Assembly (NCBI GenBank): GCA_024398785.1 | Contig: JAKSIO010000016.1 | Span: 1 to 45,444, forward strand | Length of the DNA: 45,444 nt | Direction of reading: 5' to 3' | Origin: Bacteroidaceae bacterium | GTDB lineage: Bacteria; Bacteroidota; Bacteroidia; Bacteroidales; Bacteroidaceae | Shown here: in pieces, positions 28,105 through 37,298 of the stretch | Layout: each line of letters begins with the position of its first letter | How positions within the stretch are numbered: position 1 is the stretch's first letter | Notes under the pieces: generated by a model | The model's database searches: none | Told to the model about the DNA's origin: nothing | Seen by the model: the letters and a program-made list of their open reading frames with translations, nothing else | Program-made: the position numbers and the translations under genes

Positions 28105-29783
28105 TTGTAAAGTCAAACGGTTATCTTGAAACCTATTTTGAAAAATGCAAATCAGGCGAAGAAATGGTCGGCATGGAGTTATTCATGGAGCTGGAAAAGC
28201 TAATGGATGACTTGGAATCTGACGAGTATGTTTATGACACTACATCCGCTGACCGTAGAATAGATTTCATTGAAAATTGTGTGAGGTTGACAAAATCTCC
28301 GTTCTATGGCAAGCCTATGAAGCTTCTCCTGTTCCAGAAAGCGTTCATTAGTGCCTTATACGGCTTCAAGCTGGTATCGGATAATGTAGACCGTTTCCAA
28401 CGTGCGCTGTTCCTGATAGCGCGTAAGAATGGCAAATCGGAATTGTGTTCCGCATTGCTACTCACAGAAATGATTATCGGAGGTTCTGGTCTGGACATTG
28501 TGTGCAGCAGCAACGATGACATTCAGGCAAGTATCCTGACCGATGCCGTAGACACAATGCGGCTGATGATTGATCCTGAAAGCTTGGACACTTGGCGCAA
28601 TCAGCGAAACATTAAGTGCCTCATAAATGACAACAAGATTTTCAAGCTTTCAGATCGTACCCGTAACAAAGAGGGTCGAAACATTGACATTGCGGTTATC
28701 GACGAGGTTCACGAAATGAAAGATAACGTAATTGTCAAGTCAATCGAACAATCACAGTCTTTGAAGATAACTCCGAAACTGATTCTGATTACTACCGAGG
28801 GATTCGTCAATGACGGTTTTCTCGATAAAGAATTAGTACGCGCACGATCAATTATTCGTGGAGAAATCAACGATATACCGTCTAAACGATACCTCCCGTG
28901 GTTATACACTCAGGACAGCGAAAGCGAAGTTTGGGACGGCAACCGTGAAAATAAACTTTGGAAAAAGTCAAATCCTACGCTCGGTATTGTGAAACAGTTC
29001 ACATACTTGGAGCAGCAAGTTGACATTGCGAAAAGCAGTAAAGCTGACCGAGCTTTCGTAATGTCCAAAGACTTCAACATAAAGCAGAGCAATTCTGAGG
29101 CTTGGCTTATGCGTGAGGACTTTGACTACGAAGAAGTTTTCGACATTGAAGATTTCAGAGGCGCGATTTGCTTAGGTGCGGTAGATATTGCAGAAACCAC
29201 CGACTTGTCTTGCGCAAAGGTTCTGCTTATGCGTAAAGATGACCCTAAGAAATACATCTACACAAAGTATTTCATTCCAGAGGGGAAACTGGAACGATCG
29301 GATGACCGTGGTGCAGGTGCAAAGTATATCGAGTGGGCAAACGCTGGGCAGCTTAAAATTTGCGCTGGAAACTACATAGATGTTTCAGTGATTGCGGACT
29401 GGTTCTACGAGCTTTACAAAGAATTTGGTCTGCGACCGTATATCATAGGATATGACGTAAGATTTGCAACGGATTTCTTGAAACGAATAGATATGTACGG
29501 ATTCCAAAGCGAAATGATTTATCAGCGACCAGAGGTTATGTCCCAACCTATGAAAATGGTTGAGGCAGACCTTAAAAGTCAGCTGATAGTGGGAAATAAC
29601 GAGGTTGACAAATGGTGCTTTGGGAATACCGCAATAAAGATTGACGGTCAAGGAAACGGGCTTGCAGTCAAGATTGACGGGCAGGTTTCCAGAAAGATTG
29701 ATGGTGCGGTTACAACAATCATTCTGTATGAGATATACCGCAGATACAGAACAGAATTTCATGAGAATTTGGAGGTGAGATAA
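28101..29783 (+). CDS. terL: Terminase large subunit (TerL)
   Basis: 560 residues. Walker A-like LIARKNGKS (105-113), Walker B IDIAVIDEVHE (195-205), coupling motif LITTEG. The nuclease half has AVDIAETTDL (Asp362), GYDVRFA (Asp452) and KIDGAVT near the C-terminus. This is the Terminase_1/HK97-like group that pumps DNA into the prohead and cuts it. Lies in the order TerS, TerL, portal, protease, capsid. About normal length. Confidence 0.93.
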   Translation: MIVKSNGYLETYFEKCKSGEEMVGMELFMELEKLMDDLESDEYVYDTTSADRRIDFIENCVRLTKSPFYGKPMKLLLFQKAFISALYGFKLVSDNVDRFQRALFLIARKNGKSELCSALLLTEMIIGGSGLDIVCSSNDDIQASILTDAVDTMRLMIDPESLDTWRNQRNIKCLINDNKIFKLSDRTRNKEGRNIDIAVIDEVHEMKDNVIVKSIEQSQSLKITPKLILITTEGFVNDGFLDKELVRARSIIRGEINDIPSKRYLPWLYTQDSESEVWDGNRENKLWKKSNPTLGIVKQFTYLEQQVDIAKSSKADRAFVMSKDFNIKQSNSEAWLMREDFDYEEVFDIEDFRGAICLGAVDIAETTDLSCAKVLLMRKDDPKKYIYTKYFIPEGKLERSDDRGAGAKYIEWANAGQLKICAGNYIDVSVIADWFYELYKEFGLRPYIIGYDVRFATDFLKRIDMYGFQSEMIYQRPEVMSQPMKMVEADLKSQLIVGNNEVDKWCFGNTAIKIDGQGNGLAVKIDGQVSRKIDGAVTTIILYEIYRRYRTEFHENLEVR

Positions 29784-29785
29784 CT

Positions 29786-31054
29786 TTGGGGCTTTTTGAT
29801 TGGCTGAAACAAAAGACCACAAAAATGAAGTGGGCGAAAATGCTCAATGGTTACGCTCCGATTTTCTCGCAGTTCGGCTCTGATATTTACGCAAGCGATG
29901 TGGTGCAGCAGGCTGTGAATTGCATTGTCCGTGAAATGAAAAAGCTGCAACCTCAGCACGTCCGCAGGGACGGAAACAACGTGGTCACGGTATCTGGCAA
30001 TGTGCAGGCGGTTTTGAAACAACCAAACGCGCTGATGACAACTACCGATTTCATCGAGAAAGTTATCTGGCAGTTGTTTTTTAATTACAACAGCTTCATT
30101 CTCCCGACTTGGGACGGGAACACTTTGACAGGGCTTTATCCCCTGCAACCGACAAATGTCGAGTTCTTGCAGGATGCAAGCGGCGAGTATTTCGTCAAGC
30201 TCCGTTTCCGCAATATGTACGAGGGAACGGTCAAGTATTCTGACCTGATTCATGTTAGATACAATTTCAGCGTCAATGAGTTCATGGGTGGAAATCAGTA
30301 CGGACAACCAGACCACGATGCGCTCTTGAAATCGTTGGAGCTGAACAACACCATGCTGCAAGGTGTGGGAAAAGCTTTGAAATCCAGCTTTGCAATCAAT
30401 GGCGTGGTCAAGTACAACACGCTGATTGACGGCGCAAAGACAGAGGCGGCTCTCAATGAATTGACCGAACGCTTGAACCGAAATGAGAACGGTTTCATGC
30501 CGTTGGATATGAAAGGCGAGTTCATCCCATTCCAGCGACAAATCCAAATGGTTGACCCTAGCACTCTGAAATTCATTGACGAGAAGATTCTTCGACATTT
30601 CGGCGTTCCTTTGGCAATCCTGACAGGCGACTATACCAAAGCGCAATACGAGGCGTTCTTCCAGAAAACCATTGAACCGCTGATCGTGTCGCTGAATCAG
30701 GCATTCACGAAAGCACTTTTCTCGACCAGAGAAAGCAACGGTTTTGGAAATGAAATCGTGTTCTATCACAATCAGCTCGATTTCATGACCATGAATGAAA
30801 AAGTCCAGTTCTTGCAATTCTCTGCGAGTGTTGGAGCAATCCGTGTGAATGAGATTCGTGCTGCAACTGGTTATCCTCCGTTCACGGATGACGAGGGCGG
30901 CAACACAATCGTTATGTCGAAGAACTACGGCTCGATTGAGAGCGTCAAGGATATGGATTTGAATAAAACAAAACAACAGGAGGGTGATTCTGATGCAGGT
31001 ACAGAGAACAACACTGACGACGGGAACGACAGCGACAGTGACATTCCCGACTAA
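29786..31054 (+). CDS. Portal protein (HK97-like), TTG start
   Basis: 422 residues from TTG 29786, with GGAGGTGAG 6 bases upstream. The sequence starts with GLFDWLKQK, then YASDVVQQAVNCIVREMKKLQP, and has VHVRYNF-like and FGVPLAILTGDYTKAQYEAFFQKTIEPL, which are signatures of phage portal proteins. The C-terminus is a Lys/Asp/Glu-rich tail overlapped by the next gene. It forms the dodecameric DNA gate at one capsid vertex. Confidence 0.92.
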   Translation: MGLFDWLKQKTTKMKWAKMLNGYAPIFSQFGSDIYASDVVQQAVNCIVREMKKLQPQHVRRDGNNVVTVSGNVQAVLKQPNALMTTTDFIEKVIWQLFFNYNSFILPTWDGNTLTGLYPLQPTNVEFLQDASGEYFVKLRFRNMYEGTVKYSDLIHVRYNFSVNEFMGGNQYGQPDHDALLKSLELNNTMLQGVGKALKSSFAINGVVKYNTLIDGAKTEAALNELTERLNRNENGFMPLDMKGEFIPFQRQIQMVDPSTLKFIDEKILRHFGVPLAILTGDYTKAQYEAFFQKTIEPLIVSLNQAFTKALFSTRESNGFGNEIVFYHNQLDFMTMNEKVQFLQFSASVGAIRVNEIRAATGYPPFTDDEGGNTIVMSKNYGSIESVKDMDLNKTKQQEGDSDAGTENNTDDGNDSDSDIPD

Positions 31055-31271
31055 ATGCGGAAAGTGGCTGGTCAAGAATTTTTCTGAAAACGACCTGTTT
31101 GTGTCATTTGAAGAAGATGCAACCGAGGCTGAATCCGTAAAGATTGCGGCAGGCATGGGACAGGTTGTTGTCGATAACGAGTATTTGAACGGAGAGGCAT
31201 TCAAGCACAAGTCAATCTATCTTAGCGGTAACGGCGAGGTGGAGGTGCAACAGTTATGTCACGAACCTTGA
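30993..31271 (+). CDS. Small head-associated protein (92 aa), overlaps portal end
   Basis: ATG 30993, with CAGGAGGGTG 8 bases before; it lies 62 bases inside the portal gene in another frame. The protein TTLTTGTTATVTFPTKCGKWLVKNFSENDLFVSF is beta-rich like small decoration or fibre-base proteins. No family is certain. It overlaps the following gene by 16 bases. Confidence 0.6.
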   Translation: MQVQRTTLTTGTTATVTFPTKCGKWLVKNFSENDLFVSFEEDATEAESVKIAAGMGQVVVDNEYLNGEAFKHKSIYLSGNGEVEVQQLCHEP

Positions 31272-31924
31272 ACGAATACTATTTTCCTGTTGTCAAGCAG
31301 TCTGGCGGCGGTGGAGATTTGAAAGTTCTGACACCAAAAATGTTGAGCTACAACGAAACACTGGATGTGTTTTCTTCAACGCTCAGCACAGAATATTACA
31401 ACGGTACTGACTACACCGAGGCGAATTTTACAGCATCAGCAAATCCGTATGGCATTGACAGGATTGATAAAATCCCGTACATCTTTCCAACGTCTTGGAT
31501 AGGATACGGAAAATCGGGTGGCATTTCACCAACAATCGACAGTGACCACACAACCATTAAAGCGCACGTTAGCGGTACGATAGAAGAGTGCTATGGTCTG
31601 CAGGTTGGTTTCGCTGTTTTAGCTAGAGGCAGCGCGACTACTACTCCGCCGTTTTCCGAATCAAAGTGGTTTATAGAAGTTGACGGAAAAGAGATGGCTG
31701 TGCCGTTTTTAACAACGACTTATGATGACACCAAAACGCAAAGACGATACGGTATTGACGGAAACCTGTATGCTGTTTGTGTGGTTAGTCTGTCGTTTAA
31801 TAAACCCGTCACCGTAAAATTCAAGGACGTTGAGCTGAGCGGCAATTTTTCGGACAACTACATGACCTTTGTTATATCACAGCCGATTGTGTATTTGAGT
31901 AGTGAGGAGGATACAAATGAGTAA
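31256..31924 (+). CDS. Unknown probable virion protein (222 aa)
   Basis: ATG 31256 with GGAGGTGCAACAGTT upstream. Beta-rich throughout with many Ser/Thr/Tyr residues, and a Gly-rich spot (SGGGGD) near the N-terminus. Its position between portal and protease, together with the preceding small protein, suggests a head decoration or fibre component. No domain recognised. Confidence 0.5.
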   Translation: MSRTLNEYYFPVVKQSGGGGDLKVLTPKMLSYNETLDVFSSTLSTEYYNGTDYTEANFTASANPYGIDRIDKIPYIFPTSWIGYGKSGGISPTIDSDHTTIKAHVSGTIEECYGLQVGFAVLARGSATTTPPFSESKWFIEVDGKEMAVPFLTTTYDDTKTQRRYGIDGNLYAVCVVSLSFNKPVTVKFKDVELSGNFSDNYMTFVISQPIVYLSSEEDTNE

Positions 31925-31973
31925 TGGAGCAGCTATGATGTGCAAAGAAAAGAAATGTGAAAGTGAGGTATAA
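31917..31973 (+). CDS. Possible 18-residue peptide
   Basis: ATG 31917 overlaps the previous stop and follows GAGGAGG. It encodes MSNGAAMMCKEKKCESEV, then TAA at 31971. A CxxxxC pair is the only feature. It may be real because of the strong ribosome site, or merely a coupling element to bring ribosomes to the protease start 3 bases on. Confidence 0.3.
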   Translation: MSNGAAMMCKEKKCESEV

Positions 31974-31975
31974 AA

Positions 31976-32638
31976 ATGCCTAAACTCAAAAACAGAAACA
32001 CTGAGCTTGTCACTCGTGCTTATACGGCTGAATTCAGAGCGTCGGAGGACGAGAACGAGCGCGGTGTGATTGAGGGAACGCCGATTGTGTTCAATCAGGA
32101 CACGAAAATTCAGGACTGGGCAGGCGAATACATGGAGCGCATTGATCCACACGCGCTGGATGATGCAGACTTGCGCGATGTTTGTCTGTTCGTCAATCAC
32201 GATACTGGCAAGATTCCGCTTGCACGGAGTAAGAACGGCAGAGGCACTCTGAATTTCACGATTGATGATGTCGGTCTGCACATGAAATCAGTGCTTGACA
32301 TTGACAACAACAGCGAGGCTCGCGCATTGCACTCTGCCGTTGGTCGCGGTGACATTTCTGGTATGTCTTTCATGTTCCGTATTTCGGAGCAGGACTGGCA
32401 AGGTCTTGACACCGATATGCCGACCAGAATTGTTCGTAAAATTTCCATTGTCCACGAGGTGAGCGCGGTCAACTTCCCTGCTTATCCTCAGACTTCTATA
32501 AATGCTCGAAGCTCGGAGGAAACCGAGTATTCACCACTTGCGGAAGCAAGAAAAGCACTTTCGGAGGAAACCGAAAAGAAGTCAAGCGGACAGTTGGAGA
32601 TTGAAAAACTCAAAAATGAAATCCGAATGAAATTTTAA
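31976..32638 (+). CDS. HK97-type prohead protease
   Basis: 220 residues. VIEGTPIVFNQDTKIQDWAG, then FVNHDTGKIPLARS (catalytic His) and GRGDISGMSFMFR (catalytic Ser), with VHEVSAVNFPAYPQT: the U35 fold. A charged helical C-terminus follows. It cleaves the scaffold part of the capsid protein during maturation. It directly precedes the capsid gene. Confidence 0.93.
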   Translation: MPKLKNRNTELVTRAYTAEFRASEDENERGVIEGTPIVFNQDTKIQDWAGEYMERIDPHALDDADLRDVCLFVNHDTGKIPLARSKNGRGTLNFTIDDVGLHMKSVLDIDNNSEARALHSAVGRGDISGMSFMFRISEQDWQGLDTDMPTRIVRKISIVHEVSAVNFPAYPQTSINARSSEETEYSPLAEARKALSEETEKKSSGQLEIEKLKNEIRMKF

Positions 32639-32651
32639 GGAGGAAACAACC

Positions 32652-33977
32652 ATGAGAAAGTTTCTTGAAGATCTGATTGCTCGCAAGAAAGCCGAGCTTG
32701 CAAACCTGAAAAAGAGAAGTGACGAATCCAGCGATCTGAACGAGGTTCGTTCTATCGGCAAGCAGATTGATACTATTGTCGAGGACATCCGCAGCGCAGA
32801 GGCACAGCTTGCCGCACTTCCTGCCGATGAACCTGCGCCTGCACATGACACCACACCTGACGCACGTTCTCTGAACCCTCTCGCGTCCTATGGTCAGAAC
32901 GGTGCGCCTGCTACACCTGCAAACGGTGAAGCCCGTGACGCTGACCCTCGCGGCACTATGGAATACCGTACCGCGTTTATGAATTACTACAAGACTGGTG
33001 CAAAGTCTGACGTTCTGATTTATAAGCGCGACAGTGACGACCAGAACGAACGCGGCGACCTCGGTGTTCTGATGCCGACAACCGTCATTCAGTCGATCAT
33101 GAAAGAAACCGAAAAGGTCTATGGTCTGCTTTACAGCAAGGTCAAAAAGACCAACATCAAGGGCGGTGTCAAGTACCCGATTGGTGCTTTCTCTGCCGTA
33201 TTCCACCGCATCGGTGAGAACGGCGCACCTACTGCTCGTCAGAACGGCGGCGTTGTTGACGAGTATGTCGAGTTCTCTTACAAGCTCGGTGAAATCCGTC
33301 TGGCACAGACCTTGCTTGCAAGCGTTATGTCCGTTCCCGTGTTCGAGCAGGAACTTGCAAAGGTCATTGTCGAGGCTTACGTCAAGGCAATGGACGTTGA
33401 GATTCTGACTGGTGGCGACAGCACTCTGTATCCGACCGAGTATCAGCAGCAGATGACTGGTATTCTGACCGAGGCAAACAAGGGTTCAAGCGGTCGTATT
33501 CCTACCGACCACATCATCGAGTTTACAGAGGAAGAAATGGCAGACTGGAAGTCTTGGCAGACCAAGTTGTTTGCAAAGATTCCGCTCTCCATGCGCAAGC
33601 TCCGTCCTGAATTCGTGATGACTGCCAACACCTACGAGGCAAACATCAAGACGCTGCATGACGACAACAACCGTCCGCTTTGGGGTGAAACCTACAATCC
33701 CGTTGACGGTGACGAGCGTGCAACATTCAAGGGTAGACTGGTTGAGTTCATCGAGGAGGGCATCGGCATTGAAAACTTTGACGATGCAACGGACGGCGAA
33801 TACTTCGGTATGTACTGGGTTCCCGAACAGGGTTACGCAATCAATACCAACCTCGAATTCGCAGTCAAGCGTTACTTTGACGAGGAAAAGCTCCAGTGGG
33901 TTGACCGCGCTGTTGTTATCAATGACGGCAAGGTGCTTGATCCTAAGTACATCTGGCTGCTGAAAAAGGGGGAGTAA
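32652..33977 (+). CDS. Major capsid protein, HK97 fold with N-terminal scaffold
   Basis: 441 residues. Residues 1-60 are coiled coil (DLIARKKAELANLKKRSD), then a Pro/Ala-rich linker to about 100: the delta domain expected to be removed by the protease. The rest has HK97 features: VLMPTTVIQSIMKE, KYPIGAFSAVFHRIGENG, a E-loop region, and SMRKLRPEFVMTANTYEAN. Strong AAGGAGG site, consistent with high expression. Confidence 0.92.
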   Translation: MRKFLEDLIARKKAELANLKKRSDESSDLNEVRSIGKQIDTIVEDIRSAEAQLAALPADEPAPAHDTTPDARSLNPLASYGQNGAPATPANGEARDADPRGTMEYRTAFMNYYKTGAKSDVLIYKRDSDDQNERGDLGVLMPTTVIQSIMKETEKVYGLLYSKVKKTNIKGGVKYPIGAFSAVFHRIGENGAPTARQNGGVVDEYVEFSYKLGEIRLAQTLLASVMSVPVFEQELAKVIVEAYVKAMDVEILTGGDSTLYPTEYQQQMTGILTEANKGSSGRIPTDHIIEFTEEEMADWKSWQTKLFAKIPLSMRKLRPEFVMTANTYEANIKTLHDDNNRPLWGETYNPVDGDERATFKGRLVEFIEEGIGIENFDDATDGEYFGMYWVPEQGYAINTNLEFAVKRYFDEEKLQWVDRAVVINDGKVLDPKYIWLLKKGE

Positions 33978-33980
33978 TCC

Positions 33981-34298
33981 ATGACTAAGGTTGAAGCTCT
34001 GAAACAGCTTGCGGTCGCGCTTGGTTGCGCTACCGAGGTTGCAGATGTAACGGGTGAAACCTCTGTTGAGGTTCTGATGTTCATTACTGCCAACTATGAG
34101 AGCGAGGGAAACATTCCGACAAAGGTGAGTCAGCTTGAAAACGACAGCGGTTTCATTACGAAAACCGTTTCCAATCTGACGAAGTACACCAAGACCGAAG
34201 ATTTGCCGAAAATCCCGACTGCACCTACTGATGACGGCGTTTATCAGCTCACGGTTGCGGACGGCGTGGCAAGCTGGACGGAAGTCGAAACCGAATAA
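33981..34298 (+). CDS. Head fibre-like protein (105 aa)
   Basis: An N-terminal helical anchor (VEALKQLAVALGCA), then NIPTKVSQLENDSGFIT, a motif common to phi29-like head fibres and other trimeric appendages, and a C-terminal DDGVYQLTVADGVASWTEV. It should decorate the capsid. It sits straight after the capsid gene as in phages with head fibres. Confidence 0.7.
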   Translation: MTKVEALKQLAVALGCATEVADVTGETSVEVLMFITANYESEGNIPTKVSQLENDSGFITKTVSNLTKYTKTEDLPKIPTAPTDDGVYQLTVADGVASWTEVETE

Positions 34299-34318
34299 TT
34301 TGAAATGGGGGATAAGTC

Positions 34319-34597
34319 ATGTCTGATGCACAACTGCTTGCTGCTGTCAAATCGGCGTTGAACATTACAGGAACGTATCAGGACGCGGCTTTGACTGAAT
34401 ATATCAAGGAAGTCAAAGAGTTTCTTTCGGATGCAGGAGTGTCCGAAACGATAATGCAGTCCGATGCTATTACTGGAATCGTAACGCGAGGTGTTTCCGA
34501 CCTTTGGAATTACGGTGCAGGCGGTGCGGACTTGTCCCCTTATTTCATGAAACGAGCAACACAGCTCGCCTTGAAAGGCGGCGGTTCAAGTGGCTGA
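34319..34597 (+). CDS. Head-tail connector, gp6-like adaptor (92 aa)
   Basis: Helical: QLLAAVKSALNITGTYQDAALTEYIKEVKEFLSDAGV, then IVTRGVSDLWNYGAGGADLSPYFMKRATQLAL, which is the pattern of gp6-type adaptors that bind beneath the portal. ATG after GGGGGATAAGTC. It overlaps the next gene by 8 bases. Confidence 0.82.
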   Translation: MSDAQLLAAVKSALNITGTYQDAALTEYIKEVKEFLSDAGVSETIMQSDAITGIVTRGVSDLWNYGAGGADLSPYFMKRATQLALKGGGSSG

Positions 34598-35210
34598 TTT
34601 CAAGCCTGCTGTTCCGTTCAACGTGCCTGCGCTTATCCTGCCGATGACCTACAAAAAGGTAAACGGCGTGAATGTCAAGTCCGATTTTTACAGTGTGAAA
34701 ATCTCTGTGCTTGACGGTGTGCGAATCATAACGGTTTCAAAAAATGGCGACATTTCCGACAAGCCGTTATGGATTAAGACCAAATACCGCGCTCCTGCCG
34801 CTCAATCGTGGACAGACGGCGTGGACAGAGAAATCACGGGTACATGGCGCACGACCTATTCAACCGCTGGAATAACGTACTGGGTGGGCATTTACGCGAA
34901 CGCAACCGCGACAGAACCTCTTTGCGAAGTTACTGCAAGCGAGGGGCAAGTCATTGATACCGCAGAATCAAATCAGATTTTCGTTTCTGCGAAATCATAC
35001 GGCGGCACTGAGCGCGTGGTCGATGATAAGTATGTGATCGCGGACACGATGCAGATTGAAACGTGGTTTCAACCTGACATCAAAAGTCAAGACCGCATAA
35101 AGCTGTTGGATGACGGCAGCGTTTGGGAAATCCTGAACACTCCCGAGGACATCGACAGACGGCATCAATATTTGCGGTTTAAGGTGCAGAGAATCAAAGG
35201 CGGTGCTTGA
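34590..35210 (+). CDS. Head-closure (stopper) protein with an inserted domain
   Basis: 206 residues, where stoppers of this type usually have about 110-120. The N-terminus (MADFKPAVPFNVPALILPMTYKKVNGV) and C-terminus (SAKSYGGTERVVDDKYVI, QIETWFQPDIKSQDRIKLLDDGSVWEI, LRFKVQRIKGGA) are typical. Between residues about 30 and 115 lies an extra segment with KISVLDGVRIITVS, WTDGVDREITGTWRTTYS and GITYWVGIYANATA, Ser/Thr-rich and beta-like. The insertion point is just before FVSAKSYGGTE. It could be a surface Ig-like domain at the head-tail joint. Start is likely GTG 34590. Confidence 0.8.
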   Translation: MADFKPAVPFNVPALILPMTYKKVNGVNVKSDFYSVKISVLDGVRIITVSKNGDISDKPLWIKTKYRAPAAQSWTDGVDREITGTWRTTYSTAGITYWVGIYANATATEPLCEVTASEGQVIDTAESNQIFVSAKSYGGTERVVDDKYVIADTMQIETWFQPDIKSQDRIKLLDDGSVWEILNTPEDIDRRHQYLRFKVQRIKGGA

Positions 35211-35211
35211 T

Positions 35212-35670
35212 ATGGCAAGCAAAAAAGGCAAGTTCTCGAAAAAAGGAAATCTTGTCGGATTCTACGGAACGCCTGATTTACTGAAAAAAATCGAGAAAGC
35301 AAACGGCAATGTCAAGAAAGCCGTGGAAACTGCGGTCTTGAAAAGCATCGAACCTGCGACGCAGGATATGAAAGAGTTCATCCGAACACACCGCGAAACT
35401 GGTGTTACAGAGGACGCTTTCGATGACGGTCAGGTTAAATGGAACGGCGATTCTGTAAACATCAAGTCAGGTTTCGATATAGAAAAAGGCGGTCTGCCTG
35501 CACTATTCCTTGATATCGGCACACCGTCACATTCTGGACGAAACGGCACTGGAATGATAACTGGAATCACACCGACATTCTTTGTCTATTACGCGGTCGA
35601 AAACAACATGGACAAAATAATGAAAATCCAGCAACAAACTCTGGAGGATATTTTGAAAGGACTGATTTGA
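35212..35670 (+). CDS. HK97 gp10-like neck/tail-completion protein
   Basis: 152 residues from ATG 35212 (overlapping the preceding TGA region; GTG 35203 is a weaker start). Features: LKKIEKANGNVKKAVETAVLKSIEPATQDMKEF, then DSVNIKSGFDIEKGGLPALFLDIGTPSH, FVYYAVENNMDKIM, as in HK97-gp10 family. It helps join the tail to the head. Confidence 0.82.
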   Translation: MASKKGKFSKKGNLVGFYGTPDLLKKIEKANGNVKKAVETAVLKSIEPATQDMKEFIRTHRETGVTEDAFDDGQVKWNGDSVNIKSGFDIEKGGLPALFLDIGTPSHSGRNGTGMITGITPTFFVYYAVENNMDKIMKIQQQTLEDILKGLI

Positions 35671-36041
35671 AAATGTGGGAACAGCTTGAACCGATTTTTC
35701 AGGCTCTTGAACTGGACTATTCCAGACAAGGCAGCTATGAATCATCCGACGACTACCCTGCTTCATTTTTCACGTTCTTCAATATAGACACTCCAGAGGC
35801 TGGATTCTTCGACAACGAGGCAAACCGCGCAATCTGGACATGGCAAATCTACTATTACACAAGCGACCCAAGCACTCTGTATTCTGAAATGGATGCTTTC
35901 ATTGCGCTTGCAAAAGCCGCTGGATTCATCCCAAATGGCAGAGGTTACGATATACCGTGCGACCGTCCCGATTATGTCGGACGCACGGTAAGAATCAAAT
36001 ACATCCAAACTTATCAAAAAGGAGCGAATGAAAATGGCTGA
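35667..36041 (+). CDS. Tail-terminator-like minor tail protein
   Basis: 124 residues from TTG 35667, or 122 from ATG 35673; GAAAGGA lies 6 or 12 bases before. The sequence has YPASFFTFFNIDTPEAGFFDNEANRAIWTWQIYYYTSDP, then DAFIALAKAAGFIPNGRGYDIPCDRP. This is the size, place and strand order of the siphophage tail terminator, between gp10-like and major tail proteins. It overlaps the next gene by 8 bases. Confidence 0.7.
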   Translation: MKMWEQLEPIFQALELDYSRQGSYESSDDYPASFFTFFNIDTPEAGFFDNEANRAIWTWQIYYYTSDPSTLYSEMDAFIALAKAAGFIPNGRGYDIPCDRPDYVGRTVRIKYIQTYQKGANENG

Positions 36042-36891
36042 AATCTTTGAGTATCGTGGTATTTCCGACCTCGTTTATGCGAAAGTCACGGAGGACAGTT
36101 CTGACGCATACGTTACGGGCGAAGTTAAGTCGCTCGCTGGTGTCGCAGAGCTTGGCAGAACGACCGAAACATCAAACGAGGCGCATTACTACGACAATAT
36201 GCCTGCTGTCGTTATTTCGTCCACGGGTTCGGACGAGGTGACGATTACCTGTTCTGCAATCCCGCTTGACGTTCTTGCGGATATCACGGGTCAGGTTTAT
36301 GACCCGACAACGGGTGCAATGATTGAAGGTTCTCGTGACGTTCAGTATTTTGCAATCGGTTACAAGACCAAAAAGACCAATGGTGACGAGGTTTATGTTT
36401 GGCGTTACAAAGGCACGTTCTCGATTCCTGACAGCACTCACGCAACCGAGGATGACGGCACGGACGCAAACGGTCAGGAAATCACGTTCACTGGCATTCA
36501 GACCACGCACAAGTTTACCAAGAACAACAACAAGGGCGCAAAGGCTCTCAATGTCGATGTTGGTCTTGGTCTTGCCGATGTTTCCGATTTCTTCGAGGAA
36601 GTCACAACTCCTGACGACCTCGAAGCGGTAACTCCGACTGAAACGGTTGCAACGCCTACTGCAAGCCCTGCATCTGGCGCAATCGCAAGCGGTACAAGCG
36701 TTGCACTTTCTTGCTCTACAACTGGCGCAGCAATTTACTACACCACGGACGGAACTGTTCCCACTTCTGCTAGCACTCGGTACACAAGCGCAATCAATAT
36801 CACTACTGGAACGACTATCAAGGCAATCGCAATCAAAGCTGGCATGAACAACAGTTCTGTCGGCACGTTCACCTATACGATCAGCGGCTAA
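36034..36891 (+). CDS. Major tail protein with C-terminal Ig/CHB_HEX-like domain
   Basis: 285 residues; ATG 36034 has GGAG 9 bases before it. The N-terminal 200 residues are a tail-tube protein (GISDLVYAKVTEDSSDAYVTG, IPLDVLADITGQVYDP, EVYVWRYKGTFSIPD). Residues about 211-285 form an added Ig-like domain (TASPASGAIASGTSVALSCS, AAIYYTTDGTVPTS, AIAIKAGMNNS), of the chitobiase C-terminal type that decorates tail tubes. High copy number is expected. A hairpin follows the stop. Confidence 0.88.
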   Translation: MAEIFEYRGISDLVYAKVTEDSSDAYVTGEVKSLAGVAELGRTTETSNEAHYYDNMPAVVISSTGSDEVTITCSAIPLDVLADITGQVYDPTTGAMIEGSRDVQYFAIGYKTKKTNGDEVYVWRYKGTFSIPDSTHATEDDGTDANGQEITFTGIQTTHKFTKNNNKGAKALNVDVGLGLADVSDFFEEVTTPDDLEAVTPTETVATPTASPASGAIASGTSVALSCSTTGAAIYYTTDGTVPTSASTRYTSAINITTGTTIKAIAIKAGMNNSSVGTFTYTISG

Positions 36892-36899
36892 TTTCAATC

Positions 36900-36929
36900 A
36901 TGCGACCGACACAAATATGTCGGTCGCAT
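36900..36929 (+). terminator. Perfect hairpin after the major tail gene
   Basis: A 12-bp perfect stem ATGCGACCGACA/TGTCGGTCGCAT with the loop CAAATA. Only TTCTG follows, so it is a weak terminator or an mRNA 3'-end protector. Either would lower expression of the chaperone genes relative to the tube gene. Confidence 0.6.
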
Positions 36930-36956
36930 TCTGAAAAGTAGAAAGGATATGTGGAT

Positions 36957-37298
36957 ATGGAACTGAAACTCAATGTTTATGACGGAAAGAAAATCGAAAA
37001 GACCTATACTGCCGAGGACTTCATGCTGATGACTGGAACTTGCGAGGATATTTTGCAGGTCGTGGATATTGACAAATTCGGCGGTACGATTGACGAGAAA
37101 TCCCTCGGCATGGAAATCCTGAAAGTCGTTATCAAGTCTTTCGGTAAATTCAAGCCGATGATGAAAGAGATTTTTGACGGTTTGACCGATGACGAGTACA
37201 GCAGAACCGCAATCAAAGAGGTTGCAGGTGTTGTTGTGCAGATCGTAATGTACACAATCACGGAGCTGTTCAGCGGAATCACTCCGTCAAAAAACTAA
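36957..37298 (+). CDS. Tail assembly chaperone, upstream frame (gpG-like)
   Basis: 113 residues; ATG 36957 has AAAGGA 10 bases before. A strand (MELKLNVYDGKKIEKTYTAEDFMLMTGTC is its opening), then helices with KPMMKEIFDGLTDDEYSRT and IVMYTITELFSG. The position after major tail and before tape measure is decisive. The last sense codons TCA AAA AAC precede TAA; a -1 slip here fuses it to the downstream frame. Confidence 0.85.
   Translation: MELKLNVYDGKKIEKTYTAEDFMLMTGTCEDILQVVDIDKFGGTIDEKSLGMEILKVVIKSFGKFKPMMKEIFDGLTDDEYSRTAIKEVAGVVVQIVMYTITELFSGITPSKN

Noticed and set aside
29759..31210. Long open frame (483 codons) on the minus strand
   Set aside because: It is antisense to the portal gene, which has clear family features and a ribosome site; the antisense product is rich in Cys/His/Ile with no domain.
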